Origin: Endothia cerciana
Taxonomy: Eukaryota > Ascomycota > Sordariomycetes > Diaporthales > Cryphonectriaceae
Direction of reading: 5' to 3'
Assembly (NCBI GenBank): GCA_026119935.1
Contig: JALRMH010000028.1
Location: 372,001-436,000, forward strand
Length of the DNA stretch: 64,000 nucleotides
Both the position numbers and the translations under genes were made by a program. Shown here in pieces: positions 46,118-59,077 of the stretch. Below the pieces are notes generated by a model. The model was not told the origin of the DNA. It did no database searches and saw only the letters and a program-made list of their open reading frames with translations. The first letter of the stretch is position 1, and each line of letters starts with the position of its first letter.

Positions 46118-49100
46118 CCGTCCATCAGGCTGGCCTGTTTGGCAGGGTAACGACAGGGTAAGTCGCGGTGTGAAACTTTTCCATGGGCACAATTTTTTCA
46201 CCCTTCCTGCGGCTGGGGGGGACTTGGTCTGCCGTGAACGCCCGGTGATTCAACCTGGCGGAAACACACGTTGAAACACGTCTGATTGCTTTCCTGCGGT
46301 GGGGAACTGCGCTGTTAGAGCCTGCTAGAGCCTGCTTGGGCATGACTGCACCTCGGACTCAGCCTGATGATCGTCGCCGGCTGTTCGCTGGCAGGCGGAG
46401 TCGGGCGTGCTGATAGGACTCTCATGAGGGCGATCAAAAATAAGATCAAGACCACACGGCAGAGGTCCAAAGGTTGTGGGTACGGGGGCCTGCTGCAGAA
46501 GCTCTGTTTTGGCCTGACGTTGTTGTGTAAGGCCAAAAAAAACCAAAAAAAAAAAAAAAAAGGGGAAAAAAAAAAAGGGGAGCAATATCGAGGGGAATTC
46601 TACATACACACCCCAGGCCCCTGTCCACAGTATATTAATGGCTCGCCTGGATCCTGAACAAAAAACCTAAGTGTTCACCGAGAACGGCAGAATTCGCTGA
46701 CGGGGCGCGCTGATTCGCCCTGGGACCAACGACATGCCCAGCCTGAGTCTAGTTGGCATGATCAAGCTCTATCCCCAGGCTCGTTGGCATGATGCCCAGG
46801 CGAGGCACTCACTCTGGCACTCTGGCCTGGGCGGCGGTTCCACCAGCATCTAGACCTCGAGCCTTGTGGGGCTCATCGAGAGCGACCGTTCCCTCGCCTC
46901 GAGCATCGCAACTGTCGACCCTCACTCAATTTTTGCCTAGCGATTAGTCACGGTACCAACAGCAGAGACGTTGCTCTGACGTGACGTCCAGGGCTGTGAC
47001 AACGTTGCGCATCATTATGACAATAACAATCAACAGACGGCATAAACTTTTATGTAGATTCGCCGAGAGCCTTTGCGCGATCAGCACCTCATCTCGTGCA
47101 AATCCCGCTATTATAGTACCAAATTCCACACGGCCCTCGGAACCACCACGGCAGCCGACAGCCCGCGCGGGCTTTGTCTATGCAGACCTCTGCTTACAAT
47201 GGGGAGGCGCCAGACAGCACACAGGCGCCCCGGGCCCGGGACGAACGACGAATGATGTCGTCCATGGGAGGGATGAGATCGATCGCATCCGTCAGCCAGG
47301 CCCTCGAGCTCGTGCCTTTGCTCTCCGTGTCCTGAGACTAACACGTCCCGCTGGCGATGCCGTACTGGCTGTGATAGCACGGGACACTGCGCCGAGAGGA
47401 TCGGGCCAGGGGGTCCGCGCAGGATGTGCCTCGTAGGATCCCCTTTGCCCGTGCCGAGCTGCCAGGCGCAGATGGGATGGTCCTTGCCTGGCCTGCCGAG
47501 CCGGGGTGGCTCTATCAGCGGGTTCTGAAACCACAGGTCCCAGCGAGCTGTAAGGTGCTGCTTAGCGAGGGAGGGAGGGAGCGAGGGTGCTCTCGAGGGT
47601 GGGATCCTCCTGAGCTCCAAGCTCCCGAGCTCCAAGCTGGAGGAGCTTCATCAGCTCTCGTCTGCCGATTCCCGGATGAGACAGGCACGCACACACAGAC
47701 GGGCGGATAGATGGGACCATCGACCTACGGCCCTGGCGCCCATTCTCCTCCCGGTGAAGCTCGCATTGCTGTCCACATTAGCCATGCTGGAATGCCAGAG
47801 TCATGCCAAGGGGCAGGGCGCAGGAGGACATCGCAGCCAGGTGGCACGCCAGATCCCGCAACGACAAAGGATACTCCCGCACCGATCGACAACAACCCCC
47901 ATCCAGACGCCTAGGCCGAGTCTATTTATTTTCGCCAACGTAAGACCCCAAACTCTATTATTGCCCGGCACCAAGGAAACAAAGGTCTCATCGCCTCGTC
48001 TGGAGCTGGCAATGTCGATCCAATTCCTCTCCCCAAAAAGGTGGCTTTTAGACTTTTAGCCTATTATCCCCTGCCGGGATCTGTGGCGCCTCTTGCCTGC
48101 TGTCTCAGAAGTTGTAATGGCGCAATCCTCGCCCCGGTGACACAAATTCCCTCGGGCGCAGCCAGTGAGGCTGGCTGCTGGTACGTAATGACGCTTCAGT
48201 GATACTTCAAGCGGGCAGGAGCCTGAAGGTCACGGCGGTAGAAGTTGAGAGAATTCCTTGTCGCGGTGTGATCACTCCACGCCCCGGCGAGATCGAAGGT
48301 CCCGGGAGAGTCATCTGATTCCTGTGAGTGACGTGTAGACTTTTTTGTGCTCAAGCAGCCCATCGGCAGCACTGCTGAAAATACCGCCTCACCTACCATA
48401 CACTGCAGTGCCCCTCGTGCCTGAGCGGGCTGCTGCTTTGTCGTACCGGAGTTTTAAGCATAGCACCGTATAGTAACGGACATGAGCAACTGTGGGCAGT
48501 GTCTCCGTGGATTGGTCAGCGGTGACTTGCGTGCCGGTCGACGCGGCTCAGCATGAAAGGTTTTGACTCCCCAACGGTATTCTTAGCAAGCTGACCACTA
48601 ATATGTTAGTAATAACGGCCTCGTAGATCCATCTGACCATCAAACGTTTGCCCAGGCTATTGTTGTCCCCCGTTCCCCGACGTGGACTTTAGGTGATGTC
48701 CGGGTCCTAGCCCTCGCTCGATTTGAGCACCGCCCGTCCCGGACGACAGACTGGGCCCGACAGACGCTTGTTGGTTACGGGTATGGTGAACCTGACCACC
48801 CCGTCTGTGCGCTGGGCCGGCGCCGTCCGCTTGTAAGTCCGTTGTGCGGAGTGCGGCAGGAGGACTGGCATCCCCGGGAGACAGAGAGAGATGGGGTGGG
48901 GGGGGGGGGGCGGTCGGGCTGAGCCAAAAGAAAGATGACAAAAGAACATGTTGGCCCTGGGCCCGAGAGGGCGGTTCAGGTTAGTTTTGAGCGCCCCTCC
49001 AATCCTCCCCCCCCCGTCGCTTTCGCCATCCGACTCATCCGCGTGCGACTGTGCGTGTGCCTTTGTCTGTCCAGACCTCAGCCCAGGCCAGGGATGGACC

Positions 49101-49588
49101 GAAACACAAAGTCCAACGGAGTCTATACCGGGGAGCGCGAGAGAGGTGAAACCCTCAAGCCTCATCCGGGGGGGGGGGGATAGTAGATCACCACAAAGGG
49201 AAAAAGGCCTCACGGATTCCGCAAAATCCCGCTTGAGTAGATGGGATATTAAAATTAAAAAAAAATAAAAAATCCTGGTGAGACCGACTCCCGGCGTGCA
49301 GCAGAAGCAACGACGGCCAAAGGTTTGGGTCCATGAGCCACGAAGCGACGATTGAAACCAGTGACGTCGTCAGTTGCGGGTCTCTCGGGCAAAAGAGAAG
49401 AAAAAAAAAAAAAAAAGAAACATCGTGGGGGTGACTCATCACCCTCCACCCCATCCCCCACGTGTTATTCCCGTACTTCGTGAAGCAGGCTGTGAATAGA
49501 GACATGTTGGAATGGCGGATGGACACTGGGGACGACGGCCAAGGGCAGTAGCATTCCTGTGTACATGTGGTGAAATTGTCGTCACGGG

Positions 49589-50107
49589 TTATGGAATGAG
49601 AAATTGCGCGAGCATTGAGACATCAGGAAACGGTAGTGGAGAGGTGAAACTGTTCTCTTTTTGAGACAACGGGATGCGTTTGAAGAGGCTATCCACATTG
49701 TGCAATGTCCAAGTTGGACGGTATCCTCCAATCTTCATGAGCTTTACCAGTCCACAATAGTCCTCCCGTTTTCGGCTCTTCCTCAGCCCTGTGAACAGCA
49801 GTGCTTCACGGGGAACCAAACATAACCAATCCCCCACCTGGGTACCCAATCCACCAAGTGTGGGTTGCCTAGGCATCAACCGTAGACACGATCGTGATGG
49901 AAAAGCCATCTCGATCGCGGTCGCTCATGGCGGTCACTGCCGCTGTTTGCGGATGCTCCCAAAACAAATGTCCATGTGGGACACCATCCCTTTGAACCAC
50001 TGAACCCGTTCTGAGTCAGTGGTCAATGTTTGCCGCCCGACGGTTCCCCATTCTCCGAGGCCAAAATCAAATATCCTGTCCCTATTCCGTGTATAGTCCC
50101 GAACTTT
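49589..50107 (-). CDS. Candidate spliced gene fragment, unknown product
   Basis: Not recognised. One frame runs from 50107 to 49589 with only two nearby TGA codons (49936-49934 and 49927-49925). A 69-nt intron at 49869-49937 (GTGACC...CCTAG, phase 2) removes both and keeps the frame. It joins ERVQWFKGMVSHMDICFGSI and RKQRQ to PTLGGLGTQVGDWLCLVPRE. The tail continues through KLMKIGGYRPTWTLHNVDSL to a TAA at 49589. TQVGDWLCLVP faintly recalls the C-terminal part of fungal HET (heterokaryon incompatibility) proteins, but this is a weak eye match. No start codon or upstream exon is identified, so it may be a 3' remnant. It lies downstream of the ECL1-like gene on the same strand. Confidence 0.3.
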
Positions 50108-50429
50108 TTAATGATGCTTTGCTCCGACTGATGCTTATTTTTTTTTTGTGGTACAACAGAAGATGACTGAAAAGCCAAGAGTACCCGCCGATGTCCCAGA
50201 GTATGGAAGGAGATGAGGCTCGGTAGCCCGAAGAGACAGGGAGAGAGAGAGAGAAGAGATGAAGCGGTAAAATGACATGTCGAATGTTCCCGATGATTGT
50301 TCCAAGCGCCGGCGAAGTATTCAAGTGAGGTGGGGTATCAAGGAAACGAGGTTATGCCAGTGGCACGGCACTATCCGCAAAAGTAAAGTGAATCCACTTC
50401 GGAAGAAAAAAAGAGTCATCGGAGAGCCC

Positions 50430-50873
50430 TTAATGGGACTGCCTTCGTGATGATCGAGCGTTCTCGAAGGAGCTCGCGTAGGCGTGGAGTTCCCTCCTCG
50501 CGGCGTCCGACAGCTGCATGGCTGCCTCGCTGTTGGATGATGAGCTGCTCCTCATGGAACAGAGGCTGGCATGCGAGCTTGATGGCGATAGTGCCCGCTG
50601 CGGCGGAGCTAGTGAGCCGCGGCGTTGTGACGACTGAGAGGACGACTGGCTGAAGTCGTATGCCGGGGACAGGTAGAACCTGCTGGCTGATGGTGATGCC
50701 CTCGAAGAGGCCCAAGGGTAGTTGGGTCCGCTGAAGGCAGGCGAGCTTGGGCCCGTACCGGGGGCCGAGGTTTGCTCGTACTCTGCGAGCCTGCAGGATT
50801 CGGAGCAGTAGGTCGTACCGTCAGTCTGCTTGTCGCAGTTGAGGCAGTAGCAGTGGTCCCAGTCGAAAGACAT
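50430..50873 (-). CDS. ECL1-family lifespan regulatory factor (zinc-binding)
   Basis: Single exon, 147 residues. The N-terminus has a compact Cys cluster, C10-x2-C13 then C23-x3-C27 (CLNCDKQTDGTTYCSESC), preceded by MSFDWDHC. This matches the fungal ECL1/'life-span regulatory factor' family. Members in fission yeast (Ecl1-3) extend chronological lifespan and respond to nutrient starvation, probably through zinc binding. The remaining 115 residues are Ser-rich and probably disordered, with SYP-type low complexity and a short helical C-terminus (LSDAARRELHAYASSFENA). The start at 50873 gives the conserved MSFDWDH opening, so it is well supported. No intron is needed. Neighbours are gene-poor on both sides. 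Confidence 0.85.
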   Translation of the reverse strand: MSFDWDHCYCLNCDKQTDGTTYCSESCRLAEYEQTSAPGTGPSSPAFSGPNYPWASSRASPSASRFYLSPAYDFSQSSSQSSQRRGSLAPPQRALSPSSSHASLCSMRSSSSSNSEAAMQLSDAARRELHAYASSFENARSSRRQSH

Positions 50874-53305
50874 CTTGAGAAGGATGTTGGGTGTTCGAGA
50901 AACGGATAGGTCGTCTGTGGCCGAGGGGGCTCTTTCTATGGGGTCATCCGCCAGCTACTCGCGTCTTCGATGCAAGTCCTCGGGTTGTGCAGTAGCCCTA
51001 GAACGCCTGCTCGCACGAGGTGTTGAGTTTGGGCCGGGCGAAGGTTGGGGGAGGAAGGGTTGGTTTGATAAGTGCGGGTCGAGTGCGGACGAGGTAGACA
51101 GTTGTGGGGAGGAGCGAAGGCGAGAAGGTTAAAGTGTGTTCGTGGCTTGAGTTTCAAGGTATTGTATGACAGCAATGCAAGTGGTCGTACGGTGTAGAAT
51201 CGAAGCAGAGTGATATATCCAGAAGAGGCCGTGGTTGAAGGTGAGGAGTTGAGAAAGGGTAGGAGGAGCATTTGTATCCTGGAGTCCTGTCTACCAAGAG
51301 AGAGGCAACACAGGCAGAGCAAGCAAGCCCACAAGGCATCACACGCGCAGCCGGGGAGGCCCTGCTCTTGCAGAGACGCACTATCCCCCATCTGGTCTAG
51401 GATATGCGCAGCGGACACCCTGGTCCAGAAGAGAGACAGGGGGCAGGGGGGAGGGGCGTGTGATCCAAGATTTCCTTGGAGGAGGGTAGGTGTCTCTGAA
51501 AAGTTTTCAGAGGGAAGACTCACACCTCCCTCATGCACCAGGCCCCCCCCGGTGGGCCAAGTCCTCCTCGCCACCCTGGTGCGAAGCCTGCTTCACGACC
51601 AGGCACGCAAGGTCACCATGCATGATATATGGGCGGGTCTAACACGAACCATATCCACACCCCCCCCTGTGCAAAGACCTGGGCAGCAAGCCCGCAAGGC
51701 TACGGGGTGTGTCCCCAGCAGAGGTGTACCACAGTACGTACCGGTGGGGGGGGGGAGTATATTCAGGTGGGGGAGCAGGGTGGGGCTATCCGCACCTGAG
51801 AACCTTGAGCACCTTTGGCACGGCGAGGTACACACGGGCCTGCAGCTGGCAGAGGCCACTCAGTAAAACTTTGACACACGGTGGCATGTTGGCCTCATCG
51901 TTGGCTGATCCCGCTCGCTGGTCATCTCTGGCCGCTCCTCTGGCCGGCCTCAGTCGCCCTGGGGCTACACACGGTTTCGTTCCTTGTCTGGTGGCCTGAC
52001 CGGCCTGGCCGCCCTGTACACCATCGACCCCAAGACGGCCGCGATGGGCGTCTAGCCTTCCATGCAGAGGCTTGCTATACTAGTAGTATGCCGGGCTACG
52101 CCACGCTGTGCCATGCCGTCCCGCGTCTGGTCAGCTGCTGCGTATTGTCAACGGGCCACAACATCTCGAGCATGAGACAGACAGGAGGATCTGGCCGTTG
52201 GGGTCGATGCATGTGACGTTCTGTTTACGGTCACGCTCTGGCAACAGGAATGCTGAACCCAAGGGCGAGCAACACCGGTCAATGAGAGGCCAGTCTCGGG
52301 GGAAACGGACTGCTGTAGGTCTATCTGCTGTAGAGGATGTTGTTGAGGCGCCCACAGTTCCGTTGCTATGCCATAAACCTACTGTAGCCGGGTGCCCATT
52401 CTTCGAGTCTTGCGTCTCAACTGGTTTCGAGCTCTAGCCCCCTCGCATGTCCTCGTCACCGAAGACGGACCTGTTGTAGTGTATCTGGACCATGCATATC
52501 TGCGTTAGCGGCAAGTCCCTGGACTGTAGTAGATAGATAGAGCGTCCCGGGCTGAATAGGGTCTCGGCTGGACATCGCCTGACAGTGCTAACAGACCACC
52601 TTCGACTGAACGGAATGCGCCTAGGCCCATAAACCGGTCCTTCTGTACTGAGATTGTGACTGCGGTTGGCTGTAAGTCAACCCAACCGGCCAGCTATGTA
52701 TGTCTCTCCGCAAACTCCCGAATTCCTAGGAGGGAGGTCCTCCTGCGAATCATTATGACCCGTCCGGGACACAGGCGCGCATCCACATCATACGGAGACT
52801 TCCACGATGACTAGCCCTCTGCGGTTGGAACTTGGGTCCTGAGATTGAGGGTCCTCTGGATTCCGGTCCGCGTGGGGGTCGCGATCCATTTCCATCTTCA
52901 GAAAAATGTCGGGGGGGGGGGGAATCATCGAGACTTTTGACGTTACCTCGGGAGTGGACTGCGATCATCTCGCCAGGCCAAGCTCCCGCATCCGCGGTCG
53001 CCTCCTTTCTGCTGCACAGTTCTATGTTTGGGACAGATAAAAAACCTATTCCTCCTGCGGGAGATTTCCACAGATGGGCCCAAAAGTCAAAATACAAGCC
53101 CAGATTTCGTCAATCCAGGGTCGCGCGCTTCATAGTCTAATGGTGCGATGGCGTGCGTGGGACGAGATAGTGCCGGATCCGGAATCGATGACAGGAACTA
53201 GACTAACAAGGCTAGGTGTGGAGACGACGACCAATCAAGGAAGCACTCCAGGCGCACTTCCTCATCCTCACGAGATAAGAGGCCTATCTGATGCAATATG
53301 TCGTC

Positions 53306-53329
53306 CACGTCGTCCACGTCGTCCACCCT
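53306..53329. repeat. 9-bp tandem repeat GTCCACGTC
   Basis: Nearly three copies in tandem, intergenic. Confidence 0.85.
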
Positions 53330-56300
53330 TCGAGCGAGGGACAGAGCTGCTCAGTCCGAACGCGATGTTACCAGTTCCGGCGCTGCGACATAGCTGCATG
53401 TAATTTGCCATCGAACACAAGAGTCTCATGCGGCCGATCGTACTCGCGGCGGGGGGGGCAAAGGGCACGATGCTGGCGTTTCCACAACGTGCCATCGGGG
53501 GGGGGGGGCAGATCAGCAAGTGGAAGAGATATCTTTATAGCTCGTGTGGTAGGACGACCTAGCCCGAGCCTGCCGCCGATGCGACTGCTGCCTCTTGGCC
53601 GCGCTGCCCCTTTATCATCACGACTACTCCTCTATTAGTATTTACAACCGAGTCCAACCTCATCAAGCTCGTACTAGATACTGCACCATCGGCGGCCCGT
53701 GTTTCGAAAGGACGGCAGGTAGACGCGGGGTAGCCAGATCTTTCACCCTCCAAGGTTTTGACTTTCGCCTCATGATGACCGTCTCAATGCAGTGCAACCG
53801 CCCAACGAACTCTCAGCCTTGTGCAGGTCCCCCAGCCAGCGCTGACACCACTTCCCCATCCCCACCACCCCCCCTCAGCCCCTATAGCATGGTGCGTTTT
53901 AACACAGTATCGCACGTGCAGCTTTCAGGCAAGCATTGGCTGGCATGTCCCAGAACCCCCCCCCCCCACCCAAAGCCTGCCACACAGCGTCGGATCCAGC
54001 AGGGCACATGCAGGAAAGCCACGAAACACCAGGCGGCATTGGACCATGGAGATCGTGCCCTGTTGACCCCGATCGACTGTCCAGCCGCCCAAGGGAGCGA
54101 CTAGTACGAGGTAGCTAGCGGCAGGGCAGGGGTTTCGAGAGGGAGGTGGAGGTGGGGCCGCCCAGATGCTCACGATGCTGTGGCGCTATCCCGTTGCCTG
54201 GCCCAGATACAGATTGTTGTCCATCCCACCCCCCCCCCCATCCGCCCCAAGACAAGGCAGCCAGGCAACTAGGCAGGACGAGGCAAGACCGTCGCAACCA
54301 TCGTGGGCGAGTATCGATGCGCTAAGCCGCTTTGGCGGGCGCCCGCATGAGTCCCTTGCGACGCCTGCAGCAGGTCGACGCAGAAGGGGCACGCCGAGCA
54401 GGCTGGCGGACCGGCAGGGAGGGAGGGGGTGACCAGGAAGAAGGGCTCGGTACTTCGTGTTGCCCTGGGGAGAGGATCCAACCTGCATTTTATCTGCTGC
54501 ACCTCTTCCCTCACGCCCACCCAACCAGGCCCGGCGCGAAGCAAAGGAGGCGCACCGGCAGCGAATAGCAGTCCGTGCCGGGGACTGGACTGCAGGCCTC
54601 TCTCCCATGGAGAAGGTGCTGCGGCCCCCAAGCCGCTCCCGACCTCTTGCAGCAGAGGCTGTCCCTGGCTGCCCAGGACACCTCGGGACGGAAAAAGGAA
54701 GCTCGTTCGGGCGTGCGCTGGCTCGACATACGTGGACCATCGGCTCGACGCGCTCGAAGATGCCGACGTCACTTCGTCACCGAAAGCCGTCAAGGTGGTC
54801 TGTACCATGGTAGGTCTCATCACCTTGATGGCGTCGACATCAGCACCCCCCCCCCCTGGTAGACTCTCCGGGCTGCCGGCGTCGACACGAAAGGAGAGGA
54901 CCCCAACAGGCCCTGAGCTGGCTGGCAGCATAGGCGAGATGACTGCCATGGACCGGTGATTGGCAGACGCTCCTGAGGAGACCTCCTGTCGCAGGGTATG
55001 GATGGCCACATGCAGGGTCGCTGTCTATTCCAAGAAGTTTCCTGACCACATTCAAGCACTGAGGAGTGCCACTATCGGGCCAGCTGGCCAATTGCACGGC
55101 CAGCCCTAATCCACACTGAGACTGCCGGCGATGTGACGAGGGATCGCCACCCATCCGCCGGTGGCCGTATCAGGAAACCTGGCAATGACCCGGACGCGAG
55201 TTATCAGGGCAACGAATGCCGCGCTTCACATGGCCAATCATCCCGACTACGACGTGGAGTTCCCTTCAAGGTTCTCACGCAGCGAGACACTGGCGAGGAT
55301 ATGACGCTGAGGAGGGTGTGAATTGCACACCCTCGCACGCCCTCACTACATCCAACGTCAGTGATCAACCCAGAATCCAGCTCCACAACTTTGAACGGGT
55401 TTAAGATGCGGAGATTAACGGTCGATTACAAGCGAGTGGGCCTCCTCCCCGCTGGTGGCCCACATCACGAAACTACATCTCCGTGAGCCTACGCGCGACG
55501 ACATCGTCTCTCGACAGGCCAGGCGCTCCGTAACGCACCTTGGCAGGGTTAAATCTCGACATGGTTCCAGTTGGACGAGCAACTTCGATTCGATACGAGC
55601 TATTTCTTTCGGCTCCAGGGGACAAGGGCTCGCAATATTCTCCGGACTCTGAGTCGTTTCAAGATGGAACTCGCGCTGCTCTGGCTGCCGCCGCTTATCC
55701 TCTCTGTTGCACGGGACGAGGTACGACAGGTGCATTCAAAGCCACTGTGCATGACCACCGAGGACAGACCGCTCCCGTGGTATGAGAATGTGCCACTTGT
55801 GGCAGGCTGGCGATTCGCCTGGCACGCCATGAACATCGAGGCTGCCGAACCTCACAGCCTGTGCATCTGGATCCTGCTGCACCGGCTCTCCTCGCGTGCA
55901 TGCCCGGCGAGACGAGTGTAACATTACTGTATACCGAACGGTCATTTGTGATGTAAAGGCAGATTTACCCAGATATGCTTGCGGTATCAATACCAGTACC
56001 AGAAAACCAGCGCTACCACGGGGCCCTTTCTTCAAGATGAGAAAGTCATCGAAATAATGAAGTACCTTGATGAAAAAACGGGCCACCACGGGTGATTGAC
56101 ACCTGATCACGGAAGAGCCCAGTGGGCCGTGACGGCCCGCCCCCACGACGATTCAGCGGGTCACTACCCCATGCCTCGTGGGTCATTCAGAATTTTGGTG
56201 ATCATTTTCCCGGCCAGGCAGCTCGCGGCAAAGTTATGCGGGCAACAAAGCCAAGGGGAGAGCTTGCAGGTGTTGCAAACCTGGTGCTCCTAAACTGGAG

Positions 56301-58032
56301 CCGAGCAGGATTACGGTTCGCGCTGTCGGACAACCCCAAGCTCAAAATTTTCCTGCAGGATATCTCATCGTGGGATTGTCCCTAGAGGTAGGCTGGTGTC
56401 CACATTTCTCAGACCGTCCGGATTACTTGGGGAGAAAAAACCCCAAAAAAGAAGAAAAAAAAAACCACCCTTTTTTTCTTCATATTTGCCCCAAGGCAGT
56501 CGGCAGTCTTGTGGATACCCAGGGGGAAAGACTGCACGATGCTTCACCTGAGGTCATTATACATGCCGACATCCACTCCTAGGGCCACATGCTGCAAGCA
56601 GCTTCACGGGCATGCTGGAGCACACCCACGATCCACTCTGCCGCGTAGGCGAGCACGCGGAAGCCTGTGGCGTGCCAGGTACGACTGAACTGTGATTCGC
56701 AAGCCGGGCAGTTTGATATCCAGGGCTCAAGTCCAGGCACATAGCCTCGCAGAGGCGGAACAGCCATAAGATGTTCCTACTGTCTCGTGCCTCTTTGGCA
56801 AACCTGCAAGATCGAATACGATATCCCCCTGGGGCCCCCCCCTTGGTGTCTCCTCTCGTCTGTGCCGTCCCAGCCCGGCCGCTGGAGCCGGGCACTGCCG
56901 GGGTGATGAGCAGCCGTAGACCCGCCTTTACGGAGGCCGATGCGGGGGTTGTTGGCTGATCTTCCTGCAGCCTGCCGAGCAACGACCACGGCGATGATGA
57001 CATCGGGCGTCGAGTAGTCTTTTCCAACTCATGTCCTTATTCCCGGCCCGTCATCCCTCTCCGTCCTCACATTTCAGGGCCCACGATGTGGGTTTTGCAC
57101 TCACGCGGAGTCGCGCGGATTCACGGTACTGGGCACATCAGGTCCTCTACCATAGTATGGCGTCGACTGAGGAAATGTCCTCAATGATCCAGGCCCGACG
57201 ATAGAGATCCCGTGACCACTGTTCATCACGCGCGCCCTCGCCGCTGTCGTGTTCGCATGCTGCGGCTTCAGAGCTACGCGGCGAGACAGCCCTCTTCGGG
57301 CAGTGTGCATTTCACCCGCGACGAACATGGCCATCCCGCGTCAGTTCCTGAAGTAGAAGACCAGACAAACGGGAGGCCGAGGCCCAGGCAGTCCTAGAGA
57401 CCCGGACTGCGCCCTCAGATCCGGGGAGCCAAGCTGGATCTCCGTGATGGGGGAGGAGGGAAGATATTGGGTTGGCGGAAGGTCACACCGGCGCAATCCG
57501 CAGGACCCGCCGACTGAGCAGGGAACTGTCCCGAGGTTTATTTATTTGGAACCGGTCGGGAAGAGCAGCAGAGCGATCGATCCGGTGAACCTAGGTTGTG
57601 ATATTGTCGACGTTTCTACCCTCGGGCGCGGAGACCTATGACTTGAGGACCACGCCCACCATGGAGCTAGGCGCCAAGGGTCAATCAAGTATTACTCGAG
57701 CGGCCAGAACATGCACGACCAAGTGTCCTTCAGCAACATGATCAAGGAGGATGTCAGGTGTTCTCAGGAAGCTTCAGCACCAGTACAGCCAGCCCAGCAA
57801 AAGAATTTCGAACTAGAACGCCGCAGCAGTCCAGAGCCGCGGGGTTGATGGGCTAAGCCCCAGATGAGAAGGTGTCCCAACTGGGAGATGCGCAGCCAGA
57901 CAGCGAGCCGAGGGTACGTGCACCCGGGGACGAGGGTGAGTTCAAGGAAAGTAAAATTGTGTAGGCCGCTAAGCTAAGATTGATAAATTGTACTAGACCT
58001 TGACGAACATCGCACTGATTTTTTGTCGATGC

Positions 58033-58048
58033 TACTACCATGGTAGTA
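58033..58048. other. Perfect 16-bp palindrome
   Basis: TACTACCATGGTAGTA reads the same on both strands. It is the longest member of the recurring TACTAC/GTAGTA palindromes in this window. Confidence 0.8.
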
Positions 58049-59065
58049 TGGGATGCTCGCGACAACAAGGCAACATGATATCTCAGAGCCAGCCCCCAAC
58101 ACCTCAGTCCGTTGGGAAGGCCAGAGATAAGACGTCATCGTCAGTAAAGAGGCCGATCTAGAGAACTATTTACCTGTGCGACCAGAGTTTCGTCGCGTCC
58201 GGTAGGATTCTTGCCCCCCCCCCCTCCCTTCCTCCTCCCTTCACACGGTGCCTTGCATGCTGAGGTCATCACCATCGGCTCCTGTCCCTGGCCTGTCTGC
58301 GACCCTGGCCTGGCCCTTCAGAGGGGGAGCGGCTATTTCCGGCGTTCGGCTTTCGCTTGTCATGGTACTACTGTACTCTGGTAGTAGCCTCACACGACAT
58401 GGTCTCGTCTCATCAGCCAGCCTAGCCTGGCCTGTCCATGCTACGTCGGCCGCCAGGATTCATGTGCGCGGTCTCCCTTTCTACGCCGTTTATGATGACG
58501 GCAAGAAGAAAATTTTTTCCTCGACTTCTTGACAGGGCCACAGGGCTGATGCTCTGGCCTGTCCGACGCCCCCCTCCCCACCCCGGATGGCCGTGGCAGG
58601 ATGTCAGGAGGAGTGCGTCTAGTCATTTGGTCTCTTTATTTTTTGTGTCACGCGGCGGGTCCTGGCGCCCAGCCCGGTCGTTGACTATCACCATGATGAC
58701 CTGGCCGATCCATCTCGGGAAAATGCCCTAGCTAGTCGAGATTCCATGAAGCATATCATGAAGCAGGATGAGATCGGTCTGGTGGGCTGCGCGCGCATTG
58801 TAGCCTCTATCGTCTGGAGCTAAAACGAAAACACAATGAATCCACATTCGCCATGACAGTCCCGCAGGGAGCGGAGCTTCTTCCGCACACGAAGAACTGG
58901 TCCTGACGGCAACCTGTTGTTCCGAAGCTGTCAAACCTGGCAGGACCACGACCCCACTGGAGAGGACTCTGGTTCAAGGCTGGACGAAAGGACCCCTCAA
59001 GCTCTAACCAGGACGATCGTGCCGCTGCAAGCGCCCACTCGATATCCTGCAGCGAATCAATCTAA

Positions 59066-59077
59066 CTACTATAGTAG
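59066..59077. other. Perfect 12-bp palindrome CTACTATAGTAG
   Basis: About 1 kb from the 58033 palindrome and sharing its CTAC/GTAG arms. Confidence 0.75.

Larger units (their letters stand above)
41759..50429. other. 8.7-kb region, mostly non-coding, with two weak gene candidates
   Basis: Apart from the two minus-strand candidates listed separately (42905-43858 and 49589-50107), nothing here is supported as a gene. The left part (about 41900-44450) looks less GC-rich; the right part (44450-48000) is GC-rich. Contents include T/A homopolymers at 42532-42580, a G15 tract (45269-45283), a tRNA T-arm-like hairpin (45695-45711), a G4 motif (46088-46117), A-rich tracts at about 46534-46577, G tracts at 48898-48910 and 49168-49179, and an A15-class tract near 49401-49417. 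Confidence 0.5.

Noticed and set aside
55736..56146. Minus-strand frame with LHYFDDFLIL, resembling a reverse transcriptase YxDD motif
   Set aside because: The flanking residues show no other reverse transcriptase motif, and no repeat ends or integrase are nearby. A single four-residue match is expected by chance.
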